DNA from: an uncultured Gammaproteobacteria bacterium
Lineage (GTDB): Bacteria > Pseudomonadota > Gammaproteobacteria > JAADHQ01
NCBI GenBank assembly: GCA_947258755.1
Contig: CAMYJO010000013.1
Coordinates: forward strand, 1 to 61,892
Length of the DNA stretch: 61,892 nucleotides
Direction: 5' to 3'
Shown here: in pieces, positions 8,800 through 17,331 of the stretch
Layout of the letters: every line of letters begins with the position of its first letter
How positions within the stretch are numbered: position 1 is the stretch's first letter
The notes under the pieces: generated by a model
Databases searched by the model: none
What the model was told of the DNA's origin: nothing
The model's input: only the letters and a program-made list of their open reading frames with translations
Position numbers and translations under genes: made by a program

Positions 8800-9444
8800 T
8801 TATACTGCTTTTTTTCTTGTTTTAAACCCCAATCCAGCCAGACCCAGGCCCATCACCGCCAGCGTGGCAGGCTCAGGGACCGGTGTCATATTCGTAGAAA
8901 AACCGTTATTACTGTTAAAGGTAATATCATCGATGACAAAGCAACAATTACCCGGGCTTCGATATTCAATGCGGGAAATATCACTACCGGTAAATGTTAC
9001 CAATTCCATATCATCCTGAAAGGGCTGATGAAATCGACCAACAACATTATTACTATTATCAAAAGCAATCGCAGTGAATTTAGGTCCGGATTGAGGTGAA
9101 GGCGCACGATGCTCTCTTGCCCCTACCAGGAACGAAACCGATGTTTGCGATCTTGCAAAAAAGATGGAATCGAAATTCTGCACTGGCGAATTGTCATCAA
9201 AGCTAGCGTTGCTGTTATAGGCCAGAAAATTATTGCCACTAAATCCAGTGGCGCCAAAATTACTTCGACTATTCAGTATCGCACCACCGCCACCGAATTT
9301 AATACCCAGACTAGAATACAGCGATGTTAGTGGATCGCTATTAATAAAAAGAGAGGGCGCATTGAGTGGGTCCCCTACTGCGTCCATCTCAAAGTTGATG
9401 GTGATTGCCTGGACAGAGGTGCTTGCAAGGCCGAGTACGATCAT
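8800..9444 (-). CDS. PEP-CTERM sorting domain protein, signal peptide apparently frameshifted
   Basis: A 214-residue exported protein. The C-terminus carries the VPEP motif, a hydrophobic helix and a basic tail (KTRKKA), the PEP-CTERM signal processed by exosortase. The body is Gly/Asn/Ser-rich with a CC pair (GNCCFVIDD). The in-frame ATG at 9444 leaves only a 13-residue hydrophobic start ending in SVQA, lacking a basic n-region. Just upstream an ATG at 9473 with a good GGAGA site encodes ten residues (MNIRNYLIRP) in another frame and stops on the ATGA overlap. Together they would make a normal signal peptide, so a one-base shift is likely. Function beyond surface sorting is unknown. Confidence 0.8.
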   Translation of the reverse strand: MIVLGLASTSVQAITINFEMDAVGDPLNAPSLFINSDPLTSLYSSLGIKFGGGGAILNSRSNFGATGFSGNNFLAYNSNASFDDNSPVQNFDSIFFARSQTSVSFLVGAREHRAPSPQSGPKFTAIAFDNSNNVVGRFHQPFQDDMELVTFTGSDISRIEYRSPGNCCFVIDDITFNSNNGFSTNMTPVPEPATLAVMGLGLAGLGFKTRKKAV

Positions 9445-9473
9445 GGCCTAATAAGATAATTGCGTATATTCAT
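9441..9473 (-). other. Ten-codon open frame ahead of the PEP-CTERM gene (displaced signal-peptide start)
   Basis: An ATG at 9473 is preceded by GGGAGAAGAA and encodes M-N-I-R-N-Y-L-I-R-P before a TGA that overlaps the next ATG. The basic residues and position fit the missing n-region of the downstream signal peptide. It could be a frameshift mutation, a base-call error, or a real coupled leader. Confidence 0.55.
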
Positions 9474-9656
9474 TTCTTCTCCCAACACGATTTCGATAAC
9501 TTCTGTGTTAAGGGCAAGTATGGTGCCAACGTGAATATATACAATTAATACAATATGTTATGTGTTTTTGATAAATTATATTTAACGTAATGTAAGAAAT
9601 GCCGATATCTATCAACCGATTATATTGTCGTTAATCGCAGTTCCCTCGCAGTGAAA

Positions 9657-10676
9657 TCAATCAAGCCTTTTCCAGTTTTCCTCGTCCCGGCTGACTTCAT
9701 GTTTCGCCCACTGTTGAAACGCCGTACGTGTCGCATAACCGGAGGTTCGTCTGCCTTTTCCGGCGACGACCTTGTAGATGATCATGTCCTTGTCCGCCTG
9801 CTCACTGGATGATTGGTCGACAATCAACCTGACGGACCAGTCCTTACCGTATTGGCCATTACTATAATAATGACCGAGTAGCAGTTGATCAGCTTTAAAG
9901 ACAGACTGCTGCGATTTGTTGATGGCCAGTCCATAAATGCGCAGCAGCTCATGTTCATTGACGTCCACAAACGAATCTATCTGACTTAAGGCGTAAACAA
10001 AGTCTGCGTGGGAAATGGCCGCAGGTATTAGTTCATCCGTGTCTTTATCATGCGTTTTTTGTAGTCTATGCAAAGCTACCGGGTAACGGCGCCATGCAAA
10101 CAGGGCATTAAACAAAAGGCCTATTAATAGAATGATAGCAACATTCAACAGTACTGGCGTGAGTACAAACTGGTAGGCCAGCTCATGCGTCGCTTCGCCA
10201 CCGACAACTGCAGACAATGCCGTTGCACCTCCCGGCGGGTGTACACATTTCAGATAATACATAGCACCGGTGGCCAGACCCACTGCCAGACTGGCAGCAA
10301 GAATTTCATTAATCAGCAATTGCGCACAGCTAACACCGATCAGGGCTGAGACGACATGGCCTGCGGCAACCGGCCAGGGTTGTGACAATGGCCCATGTGG
10401 GACTGCAAACAACAATACGGCGGATGCGCCCATAGAGGCCACCAAGATAGCTGCGGCAACAGGCCCAAGTAGCCAGTGGCTGCTTACAAAGATCGCAGCG
10501 ATAGCGAGGCCGGCGCCCAGCGCCGAAACGAGCTTCTCGGTATGGCTAGCCAGGGTCTGTTCAACACCGATCGCGACCAATAGCTTGTGTTTGATGCTGC
10601 TAAATCTCGATTCCGGCGCAGTCGCCATTAGCGCATCACCGTCTGCCGGCCTGTCCGGCACTCGATATTGGGCCAC
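9657..10676 (-). CDS. HPP family integral membrane protein
   Basis: A 339-residue protein with about five membrane helices in residues 45-195 and the HPP motif (CVHPPGGATAL) that names the family. Plant and bacterial HPP proteins have been linked to nitrite transport, but the substrate here is not shown. A hydrophilic C-terminal domain of about 140 residues follows. The start listed is GTG at 10676; an ATG 16 codons inside (10628) is a plausible alternative and neither has a clear ribosome site. It stands alone, and a DnaA box lies just upstream. Confidence 0.82.
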   Translation of the reverse strand: MAQYRVPDRPADGDALMATAPESRFSSIKHKLLVAIGVEQTLASHTEKLVSALGAGLAIAAIFVSSHWLLGPVAAAILVASMGASAVLLFAVPHGPLSQPWPVAAGHVVSALIGVSCAQLLINEILAASLAVGLATGAMYYLKCVHPPGGATALSAVVGGEATHELAYQFVLTPVLLNVAIILLIGLLFNALFAWRRYPVALHRLQKTHDKDTDELIPAAISHADFVYALSQIDSFVDVNEHELLRIYGLAINKSQQSVFKADQLLLGHYYSNGQYGKDWSVRLIVDQSSSEQADKDMIIYKVVAGKGRRTSGYATRTAFQQWAKHEVSRDEENWKRLD

Positions 10677-10682
10677 CGGGCC

Positions 10683-10691
10683 TGTGGATAA
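10683..10691. promoter_or_regulatory. Isolated consensus DnaA box
   Basis: TGTGGATAA is a perfect DnaA box (complement TTATCCACA). A degenerate second copy (TGTGGAATAA) starts three bases later. It sits directly upstream of the HPP gene start and near an AT-rich stretch (10765-10870) that includes an 8-bp inverted repeat (10771-10790). Confidence 0.45.
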
Positions 10692-10930
10692 CTCTGTGGA
10701 ATAAATGTTCGGGAGCAGGGCTTTTTAGGCATTGCTTTATTGGGGAAACCGATTCGCTGGACCAAAAAATATTATTATATTCATAATAATCAATATTTTA
10801 TATTGTTTTTATAGCTTGGCGTCAAAAAATGGTGACAATTTTTTCGCTGTAACAATAACTTAACATGGATTGTGAATAAAGCCCTCAGTCCGTACCAGGC
10901 ATTGGCAGCGGACAGCGTAACAGGGCAGGG

Positions 10931-11812
10931 CTATTTAATGTGGTCAAGGATGCCATCGAGCTCGTCATTGCTGTTAAAACTGATCACCATTTTTCCCTTG
11001 CCATTGGGCTTGCATTGCAACTGCACCGCCGCGCCCAGTTTTTCCGACAGGTCTTGTTGCAAGCGCCTGATATTCGGGTCCATGGTTTGCGTGCTAGCGG
11101 TCTTGGCCTTGGCCGGTTCGTTAAGCTTGCGTACCAGTTGCTCGGTCTCACGTACCGACAGGCCTGCTTTGGCTACCTTGTTGGCGGTGTCGGTCTGCTG
11201 CCTGCCTTTCAGCGCCAGTAAGGCACGTGCATGGCCCATTTCCAGGCGGCCTTTCTCGAGCAGCATTTTCACTTCTTCATTCAGTTCCAACAGACGCAGC
11301 AGGTTAGCCACACCACTGCGTGAACGGCCAACGGCTTCAGCGGCCTGTTGCTGGGTGAGCTCGAATTCTTCCATCAGGCGATGCAGGGAACGTGCCTCTT
11401 CCATCGGGTTGAGGTTTTCACGCTGGATGTTTTCGATCAGTGCCATCGCGATCGCGGCACGGTCATTGACATCACGCACGACTACCGGCACGGCCTGCAG
11501 ACCGGCGATCTGCGCGGCACGCCAGCGGCGCTCACCGGCGATGATCTCGTATTTCTCCTTGCCGACAGGACGTACGACTATCGGCTGTACCAGGCCTTGC
11601 TCACGAATGGAGTCGGCCAGCTCCTCCAGGCTTTCCTGGTGCATATTGGTACGCGGCTGGTATTGACCGCGTTGTAACAGATCAACCGCAAGCTCACGTA
11701 ACTCACCGTCTACGGCTTGTTTGCTCTCGGTCGATGGAGTGGTGGTGGCGGTGCTGGAGCCACTGAGCAGGGCATCGAGCCCGCGCCCTAATCCGCGTTT
11801 TTTAGTTGCCAT
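10931..11812 (-). CDS. parB: Chromosome-partitioning protein ParB
   Basis: A 293-residue ParB/Spo0J. The basic N-terminal ParA-stimulating tail (KKRGLGRGLDALL, residues 4-16) is followed by the ParB/Srx CTPase domain with GERR at 93-96, a helix-turn-helix region around 147-170 and a C-terminal dimerisation domain. It binds parS palindromes, slides as a CTP clamp and drives origin segregation with ParA. Its probable targets are the two TGTTCCACGTGGAACA sites inside recF in this window. It follows parA by 31 bases. Confidence 0.97.
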   Translation of the reverse strand: MATKKRGLGRGLDALLSGSSTATTTPSTESKQAVDGELRELAVDLLQRGQYQPRTNMHQESLEELADSIREQGLVQPIVVRPVGKEKYEIIAGERRWRAAQIAGLQAVPVVVRDVNDRAAIAMALIENIQRENLNPMEEARSLHRLMEEFELTQQQAAEAVGRSRSGVANLLRLLELNEEVKMLLEKGRLEMGHARALLALKGRQQTDTANKVAKAGLSVRETEQLVRKLNEPAKAKTASTQTMDPNIRRLQQDLSEKLGAAVQLQCKPNGKGKMVISFNSNDELDGILDHIK

Positions 11813-11843
11813 GAGATTTTTAAAATTTTATCCAGTGATTTAA

Positions 11844-12644
11844 TCAAGCCGTAGCGGATTGTGAATCCATATCGCTACGTTGTTCTTCCCTGCGTATCAT
11901 TTCACCTGCCAATGCCAGGTAGGAGAGGGCTCCCCTCGATGTTTTATCATAATTCAGTATCGGTAGGCCATGGCTGGGTGCCTCGGCCAGGCGTACATTG
12001 CGCGGTATCATGGTGCGATAGACCTTCTCGCCAAAATGCAGGATCAGTTGCGAAGACACCTGGTTGGCGAGGTTATTGCGCGGGTCAAACATGGTCCTTA
12101 ACAAACCCTCGATTTCGAGGCCGCTATTGATCGAACCCTTGATTTGCTCAATCGTATCCATCAGTGCGGTCAGGCCTTCCAGCGCATAGTACTCACATTG
12201 CATCGGGATCATCACACCCTGTGCTGCGGCCAACGCATTGATCGTCAGCATGTTCAGCGAAGGCGGACAATCGATGATAATATAATCATATAAATCATTG
12301 ACTTGCAGAAGTGCCTGGCGCAGACGTTGCTCGCGGCCATCGGCATTCATCAGGCCCACTTCGGCGGCCGTCAGGTCGGCATTGCCCGGTAATATATCAA
12401 AGCCGACGTCGGTGTTGCGCTGGATCACATCCTGGATGCCGGCATCACCGAGCAGGACATCACAGCTGGACAATTCGATCTCATTTTTATCGATGCCGGA
12501 ACCCATGGTCGCATTACCCTGCGGATCCAGATCAATCAGCAAGACACGACGTTTCGTCGCCGCCAGTGAGGCGGCCAAATTGACGGAGGTGGTCGTTTTA
12601 CCTACTCCACCTTTCTGATTGGTAACGGCTATTATCCTGCTCAT
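11844..12644 (-). CDS. parA: Chromosome-partitioning ATPase ParA (Soj)
   Basis: A 266-residue ParA/MinD-type ATPase. The deviant Walker A motif KGGVGKTT is at residues 11-18, followed by LLIDLDPQGN and the IIIDCPPS Walker B-type segment. There is no N-terminal helix-turn-helix, so it is the short chromosomal Soj type. It binds non-specific DNA as an ATP dimer and moves ParB-parS complexes. It is upstream of parB in the same operon. rsmG, its usual neighbour, lies 1.2 kb upstream beyond an inserted hydrolase-like gene. Confidence 0.97.
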   Translation of the reverse strand: MSRIIAVTNQKGGVGKTTTSVNLAASLAATKRRVLLIDLDPQGNATMGSGIDKNEIELSSCDVLLGDAGIQDVIQRNTDVGFDILPGNADLTAAEVGLMNADGREQRLRQALLQVNDLYDYIIIDCPPSLNMLTINALAAAQGVMIPMQCEYYALEGLTALMDTIEQIKGSINSGLEIEGLLRTMFDPRNNLANQVSSQLILHFGEKVYRTMIPRNVRLAEAPSHGLPILNYDKTSRGALSYLALAGEMIRREEQRSDMDSQSATA

Positions 12645-12825
12645 GCTTATTATTTGTATAAGAAAGTGAAACTTATTGTAGCCCTATTTAGTATGAAACT
12701 GTAGCCTGACATTATCTATCGAAAAATCATGATCTTAAGCGCAAAGCATACGGTTCCGGGGCGACCATGCGCCTGGGCGAACTGAGACGGTTAACGGCCA
12801 TGCATGACGGCAAGGAAAATGCTGC

Positions 12826-13704
12826 CTATTTCGCGCCCAGGTGCTTGCGGATAAAGCGGGCGGCACGGACCACAGCATCCTTGGTAGCGAGGTCGTCTGC
12901 AAACTGACGCACGCGCTCCGGCCTGAAATCAAAACCACGCTGTACACCCGGATACATGACCAACTGCACCGGCCGTTTTTTCTTCAACATGTTATCGGCG
13001 GCCGTCTCAATTACACGGCGTCGCTGGTATTGTTCCTCGTCTCCATAAAAAATCAAAGACGGGATTTTCAGCTCGTCGGCCTCATTGGCATAGCTGTATA
13101 CCTGTAAGGGCTCGGCCGCGTTCGGGTCCTGCCAATGTGGATAGAAGGAAACATAACAGGCCAGGCGATCCTGTTGGCGTTTCTTGGTCACCGCCAGTTT
13201 CAATGAGTAGTAACCGCCACGGGTATGCGAGTAACTGCAGACCTTGTCACCGGCAATATCCTTTTGCGTCATCATGTGATCAAGGCCCTTGCTCAGGTCT
13301 TCTTCGAGCACATAATCATGTTCGATCGGTCGTGGGTCGATATCACGGCCGAAATACAGGTCCGGGGCATAGACAACAAATCCGCGCGCCGCAATCCAAT
13401 GGGCCAGACGTTTGATCTCGTCGACCAGTCCCGGTCGTCCGTGCACAAACAAGACGCCGGGAAATTTGCCTTTTTGTTTCGGCCTGAATATCAGCGCCGG
13501 GATCTCAACGTCACCATTTGTATAGCTGGTTTCGCGGGTGATGACATCATAGTTACGCGGCGGCTGGATTTTACCTTCATTCCACCAGGCATCATCCCAC
13601 CACCAGGAATTATCCGGCTGCGCTTCGGGCGAGTGTGACCAGGCTGTATTCAGGGTCAATAAAGAAACGCAGATTAACAATATTTTAAGGCTTGGATTAT
13701 TCAT
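12826..13704 (-). CDS. Exported dienelactone-hydrolase-like alpha/beta protein with altered catalytic residues
   Basis: A 292-residue protein with an N-terminal signal peptide (residues 1-23) and a dienelactone hydrolase fold (LFVHGRPGL oxyanion segment, acid loop FYGDEEQ with Asp222). The nucleophile elbow reads SHTRGG, placing Thr161 where family members have Cys or Ser. The usual late His of the HGF motif is Arg256 (VQRGFD). These two changes suggest loss of classic hydrolase activity, although a shifted alignment cannot be excluded by eye. The tryptophan-rich N-terminal stretch (residues 34-41) is unusual. It lies between rsmG and parA, interrupting the standard order. Confidence 0.78.
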   Translation of the reverse strand: MNNPSLKILLICVSLLTLNTAWSHSPEAQPDNSWWWDDAWWNEGKIQPPRNYDVITRETSYTNGDVEIPALIFRPKQKGKFPGVLFVHGRPGLVDEIKRLAHWIAARGFVVYAPDLYFGRDIDPRPIEHDYVLEEDLSKGLDHMMTQKDIAGDKVCSYSHTRGGYYSLKLAVTKKRQQDRLACYVSFYPHWQDPNAAEPLQVYSYANEADELKIPSLIFYGDEEQYQRRRVIETAADNMLKKKRPVQLVMYPGVQRGFDFRPERVRQFADDLATKDAVVRAARFIRKHLGAK

Positions 13705-13804
13705 CGGTAATGGTTCCGGTATTGTGGCTGGTGCTGTTCATCGGGCCAGGTCGTTCTGTATGCGATGATTATATCGTATATAGTGCGGGCAGGCGAACCG
13801 TCCC

Positions 13805-14524
13805 TCAGGCAGTGGCCGTAATAATAACCAGGTGGCGCTCGGCATCCATACCCGGTACCTGCAATGGCTCGACCCTGTCTATGCGAAACCCTTGCGGTAT
13901 CGATTCTAGTTCTGCGAGCGGGTAGGTCCCTTTCATCGCCAGTATCACCGCGTCCTCGGACAATAAGTGCTGGACACCTGCGATCAGGTTTTCTATGGCG
14001 CTATAGGCCCTTGCGGTCACGGTATCGAAACGTTGCTCGGACTGGAATGCCTCCACTCTATCGGTAACAACGCTGACATTTTCCAGCCCCATTTCCGTAA
14101 CCGCCTGCTGGATGAAACGTGTTTTCTTATTGTTACTGTCCAACAGTGTGAAATGCAGTTGTGGGTTCAAAATGGCCAGTGGTATTCCCGGCAGGCCGGC
14201 ACCACTGCCGACGTCCAGTATCTGCTGACCCTGCAGGAAAGGATGGATAACAATAGAATCCAGTATGTGCCGAGTCAGCATCAGCTTGACGTCACGCACC
14301 GAGGTCAGGTTGTAGACCCCGTTCCATTTGTGTAGCAACAGAACGAACTGCACAAAGCGTACGGCCGCAGCCTCGGGCACGCTGAAGGGCAGGGCAGTCA
14401 GTTGTTCGCCCAACAACCGTTGCAATGTATCCGCATCGACACCGGCATCCGCAGCGTGCTTGCGCTGGTGACGCTTATGATTTCTGGACAGGTTCATTCG
14501 TACATCAGGGTTTGGTGGCAACAT
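13805..14524 (-). CDS. rsmG: 16S rRNA (guanine527-N7) methyltransferase RsmG
   Basis: A 239-residue RsmG (GidB), which methylates G527 of 16S rRNA using SAM. The Rossmann SAM-binding motif is ILDVGSGAGLPGIPLA and the acidic turn is LLDSNNKK. The start at 14524 overlaps the DUF302 stop by 20 bases; a Met ten codons in (14497) gives a protein closer to the family length. No clear Shine-Dalgarno decides between them. It is normally next to mnmG, but here about 9 kb of other genes intervene. Confidence 0.95.
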   Translation of the reverse strand: MLPPNPDVRMNLSRNHKRHQRKHAADAGVDADTLQRLLGEQLTALPFSVPEAAAVRFVQFVLLLHKWNGVYNLTSVRDVKLMLTRHILDSIVIHPFLQGQQILDVGSGAGLPGIPLAILNPQLHFTLLDSNNKKTRFIQQAVTEMGLENVSVVTDRVEAFQSEQRFDTVTARAYSAIENLIAGVQHLLSEDAVILAMKGTYPLAELESIPQGFRIDRVEPLQVPGMDAERHLVIITATA

Positions 14525-14957
14525 CCGAGAATTTATTCAGCGCGCCTGTCATTTTAGCGACAATCTTTTCGCGATCATCAATGTCATGGCGTTTGGCAAG
14601 AAACGCGGGGTTATTATAACTCAACCAGACCTTACCCTTTTCATCTTCCCAGGCCAGTGCCTTCATCGGAAAGTCGATGCCAGCGGTCTGTTGGCTGGTA
14701 AACATGTGACTGCCTAATTTGGGATTACCGAATACCAATAATTCAGTCGGCCTCAATTTGATGCCGGCACCCTTGGCCTTTTCATGATGTGCCCAACGAA
14801 GAGCGATGCCAATACCTTTTTTCTTCAATACATTTTCAAGGCGGTCGATGGTTTCCTTGACACTGAAAGCACTTGGCTTGGTGATTAACCCATGGTCCGC
14901 CAGCGCCAGATTACTCATCAACAGGGTAAATACAATGGCCAATATTTTTATTTTCAT
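14505..14957 (-). CDS. DUF302 domain periplasmic protein
   Basis: A 150-residue protein from the ATG at 14957, chosen because AAGGAGAGAG lies just upstream and it yields a clean signal peptide (KIKILAIVFTLLMSNLALA). The longer reading to 15029 adds 24 unlikely residues. The mature part is a DUF302 domain (KIGIGIALRW-like region, LLVFGNPKLG, PMKALAWED). Such proteins are common and their function is uncharacterised. It overlaps the start of rsmG. Confidence 0.85.
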   Translation of the reverse strand: MKIKILAIVFTLLMSNLALADHGLITKPSAFSVKETIDRLENVLKKKGIGIALRWAHHEKAKGAGIKLRPTELLVFGNPKLGSHMFTSQQTAGIDFPMKALAWEDEKGKVWLSYNNPAFLAKRHDIDDREKIVAKMTGALNKFSDVATKP

Positions 14958-15095
14958 GACTCTCTCCTTAATATTATTGTGTCCCTTCACTAAGATAGCA
15001 CAGTTATATTGATACACTGTGTTTTTCAAAGCCGAAAAGAATAATTACGGCTAAAAATCACCATTTGACGGTATTTCTGCAAGGTCTATCGGCGC

Positions 15096-16226
15096 TTACA
15101 GCAGCCCCTGTTGATTCAGCCAGACAGCACCACCGACAACCAGCACGGCCACACCGGTGAGCGCCAGCGCGATCTTGATGACACTATAGGGGCGCTCGCC
15201 CTGAATATTGCCGTTCCTGCCATTAACAACAAATCGATAAGTCTTTTTTCGAAACTGGAAACTGGCTGACCATAAGGGTAACAACACATGTTTGAACGTA
15301 GTCTCACTGTGCTGTGTTTGCAAACGGTGAATTTGCTGCTGGTCACCGCCAATACCCCGCCTGACATCGTTACGAATCACATTATCCATCACGGTTTGCG
15401 CCAGGTTAAAACCTTCGTCGAGTTCGACCTGATAGACCTCACTACTGAAGCCACTTAAATAGGCCTCTGAGTACGGCACCAGGTTTTCCAGGTCCCAGGG
15501 TTCAAGCCAATCGGTTATTTTTCTCGGCAAACTGCGTGTTGCACCGATCAGGACGTCATTAAAATGCCTTTGTGTGTGGCCGCTGACCGGTGTCCAGCGA
15601 ATGCGCGGTTCCATACGTGTGCGATTAACACTGCGACCGTTTTCATAACTGGTATAGCTAACCTGTACATAATAAACATCACCGCGCAGACCCGAATAGG
15701 ACGTATCGGTGTAGCTATCGTAGGTCCAGTAGGGAATATAAACACCATTTAGCTGTGAATCCTCACGCGCAAATTCTTTTAACGCACTGGGAGCAAACCA
15801 CAGGCCCGATAACCATTGCCTGTAGTACTCCCTAGCTTGATCGGCGCTGATCGAGAACGGTAATAAAGCCTTGGCCTTGATCGGTTTGATATGGCTGGTG
15901 CTGGTAATGACCGCAGTACCACAAAACGGGCATTCCCCCGCATGGATATGCGCATCGAGTTCAAACTGGGCCGCGCATTGAACACATTTTATGACGTTCT
16001 CTTGCGGCGTAATCAGTTCAGCCCGCTGTAGTTCGCGCAAGGCTGCATGGAAATCCACTTCACGTATCGGCTCGTCGGAACGAACAATGGCATTGCTGTG
16101 GCCGCAATAATTGCACTCCAGCTGACCGCTGCCAACCGCATAGGTCAGCATAGCGCCACATTGCTCACAGGGGTAACGTGTCTCGGTCAGCTCCCGCGTG
16201 GAAAGCTCACCTACTGCGTGATCCAT
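15096..16226 (-). CDS. Double zinc-ribbon protein with C-terminal membrane helix (YdjG-like)
   Basis: A 376-residue protein starting at ATG 16226, one base after the SPFH gene stop; a longer reading to 16352 only runs into that gene. Two zinc ribbons are seen near the N-terminus (CEQCG...CNYCG and CVQCA...CPFCG). A long middle domain with repeated Tyr/Trp follows, then a C-terminal membrane helix (about 350-370). The architecture resembles Bacillus YdjG, whose gene neighbours an SPFH protein in a PspA-associated set. It is last in a ten-gene cluster. I infer that it is a membrane-tethered partner of the SPFH protein; no enzymatic motif is visible. Confidence 0.78.
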   Translation of the reverse strand: MDHAVGELSTRELTETRYPCEQCGAMLTYAVGSGQLECNYCGHSNAIVRSDEPIREVDFHAALRELQRAELITPQENVIKCVQCAAQFELDAHIHAGECPFCGTAVITSTSHIKPIKAKALLPFSISADQAREYYRQWLSGLWFAPSALKEFAREDSQLNGVYIPYWTYDSYTDTSYSGLRGDVYYVQVSYTSYENGRSVNRTRMEPRIRWTPVSGHTQRHFNDVLIGATRSLPRKITDWLEPWDLENLVPYSEAYLSGFSSEVYQVELDEGFNLAQTVMDNVIRNDVRRGIGGDQQQIHRLQTQHSETTFKHVLLPLWSASFQFRKKTYRFVVNGRNGNIQGERPYSVIKIALALTGVAVLVVGGAVWLNQQGLL

Positions 16227-16227
16227 A

Positions 16228-17328
16228 TCAGCTGGACGGTAGTGGTGGCGGCAGGTCCGGTTTAAATTGGTCGCTGAGTGTTGCCACCTCACCGGCAGGT
16301 TTCCATTCGGCCATGCCATTCGCCCACACCAGGGTATCCGTGTTGACCTCACCGTTAAGAATACGTGCGCGCACTTCGTTCAAACTGAATGGGCCGTTGG
16401 CCTCACCGTCAAGGGCGACATGGTATTGCATTAGATGCGGTAAGGGTGGCGGTGTACTCGCGGCCGCCTGACCTGAATCCGATTCCTTGGCCAGTTTATT
16501 GGCCATGGCAAAACCTACACCCAGGCCAATACCATCGGCTGCACCACCGCCCGGATTGCTGGCGGCGGCCTCCATGGCTGCACCCGTTTGATATTTAAGG
16601 TATTTATCCAGATTACCAACCACGCCCATACTGGTGCGTTTATCCAGTGCCTGTTCGACGACGGGTGGCAGCGAGATGTTTTCGACCAGCATCCGGGTCA
16701 ACTCCAGGCCATACTCCTCGAACTCCGGGGCAATGCGATCGGTGAGAAAATCACCTAGCTGGTCATAATTCGCGGCCATGTCCAGCACCGGGATGTCTGC
16801 TGAGGCAATCACAGTGGCAAAGCGTGACGTGATCAGGTTGCGTAACTGATCACTGATTTCCTCGATGGTGAACTGACCATCGGTGCCGACAATCTCACGA
16901 ATGAATTTCAAGGCATCATCGATACGGACCGCGTAGGTGCCAAAGGCACGCAGACGCACCGCACCGAACTCACTGTCGCGCAACATCAATGGGTTTTTCG
17001 TGCCCCACTTCAGGTCAACAAAGCGTTTAGTGTTGCAGAAATAGACCTCGGCTTTGAACGGGCTGTTAAAGCCATGGTCCCAGTGCTGCAAGGTCGTCAA
17101 TATCGGCAGGTTCTTGGTTTCCAGTTCATAGATACCCGGCGACAACACATCGGCGACCTCGCCCTCGTTAACAAATACGGCCACCTGGGTTTCACGTACG
17201 GTCAGTTTGGCGCCATACTTGATTTCATTGCCATAGCGCTCAAAACGATACACCATCGTGTTGCTGCTATCATCGGTCCATTCAATGACATCAACAAATT
17301 CACCAAACAGTTTATCAAACAATCCCAT
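16228..17328 (-). CDS. SPFH (band-7-like) domain protein with C-terminal GYF_2 domain
   Basis: A 366-residue protein of the YdjI-type SPFH family, often misnamed virion core protein. The SPFH region spans about residues 20-245. A Gly/Ala-rich linker follows, then a GYF_2 domain at about 308-355 (YHVALDGEANGPFSLNEV ... TLVWANGMAEW). There is no N-terminal membrane helix, so it is probably peripherally membrane associated. The start is supported by GGGGAGC overlapping the TelA stop. It is tightly packed between telA and the zinc-ribbon gene, suggesting a common complex. Confidence 0.86.
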   Translation of the reverse strand: MGLFDKLFGEFVDVIEWTDDSSNTMVYRFERYGNEIKYGAKLTVRETQVAVFVNEGEVADVLSPGIYELETKNLPILTTLQHWDHGFNSPFKAEVYFCNTKRFVDLKWGTKNPLMLRDSEFGAVRLRAFGTYAVRIDDALKFIREIVGTDGQFTIEEISDQLRNLITSRFATVIASADIPVLDMAANYDQLGDFLTDRIAPEFEEYGLELTRMLVENISLPPVVEQALDKRTSMGVVGNLDKYLKYQTGAAMEAAASNPGGGAADGIGLGVGFAMANKLAKESDSGQAAASTPPPLPHLMQYHVALDGEANGPFSLNEVRARILNGEVNTDTLVWANGMAEWKPAGEVATLSDQFKPDLPPPLPSS

Positions 17329-17331
17329 AAT

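Noticed and set aside
10872-11666. 264-codon plus-strand open frame opposite parB
   Set aside because: Serine/arginine-rich antisense shadow of a clear ParB gene.
16226-16352. Extended start of the zinc-ribbon gene reading back into the SPFH gene
   Set aside because: It adds 42 residues encoded by another frame of the GYF_2 region; the ATG at 16226, one base after the SPFH stop, is the natural start.
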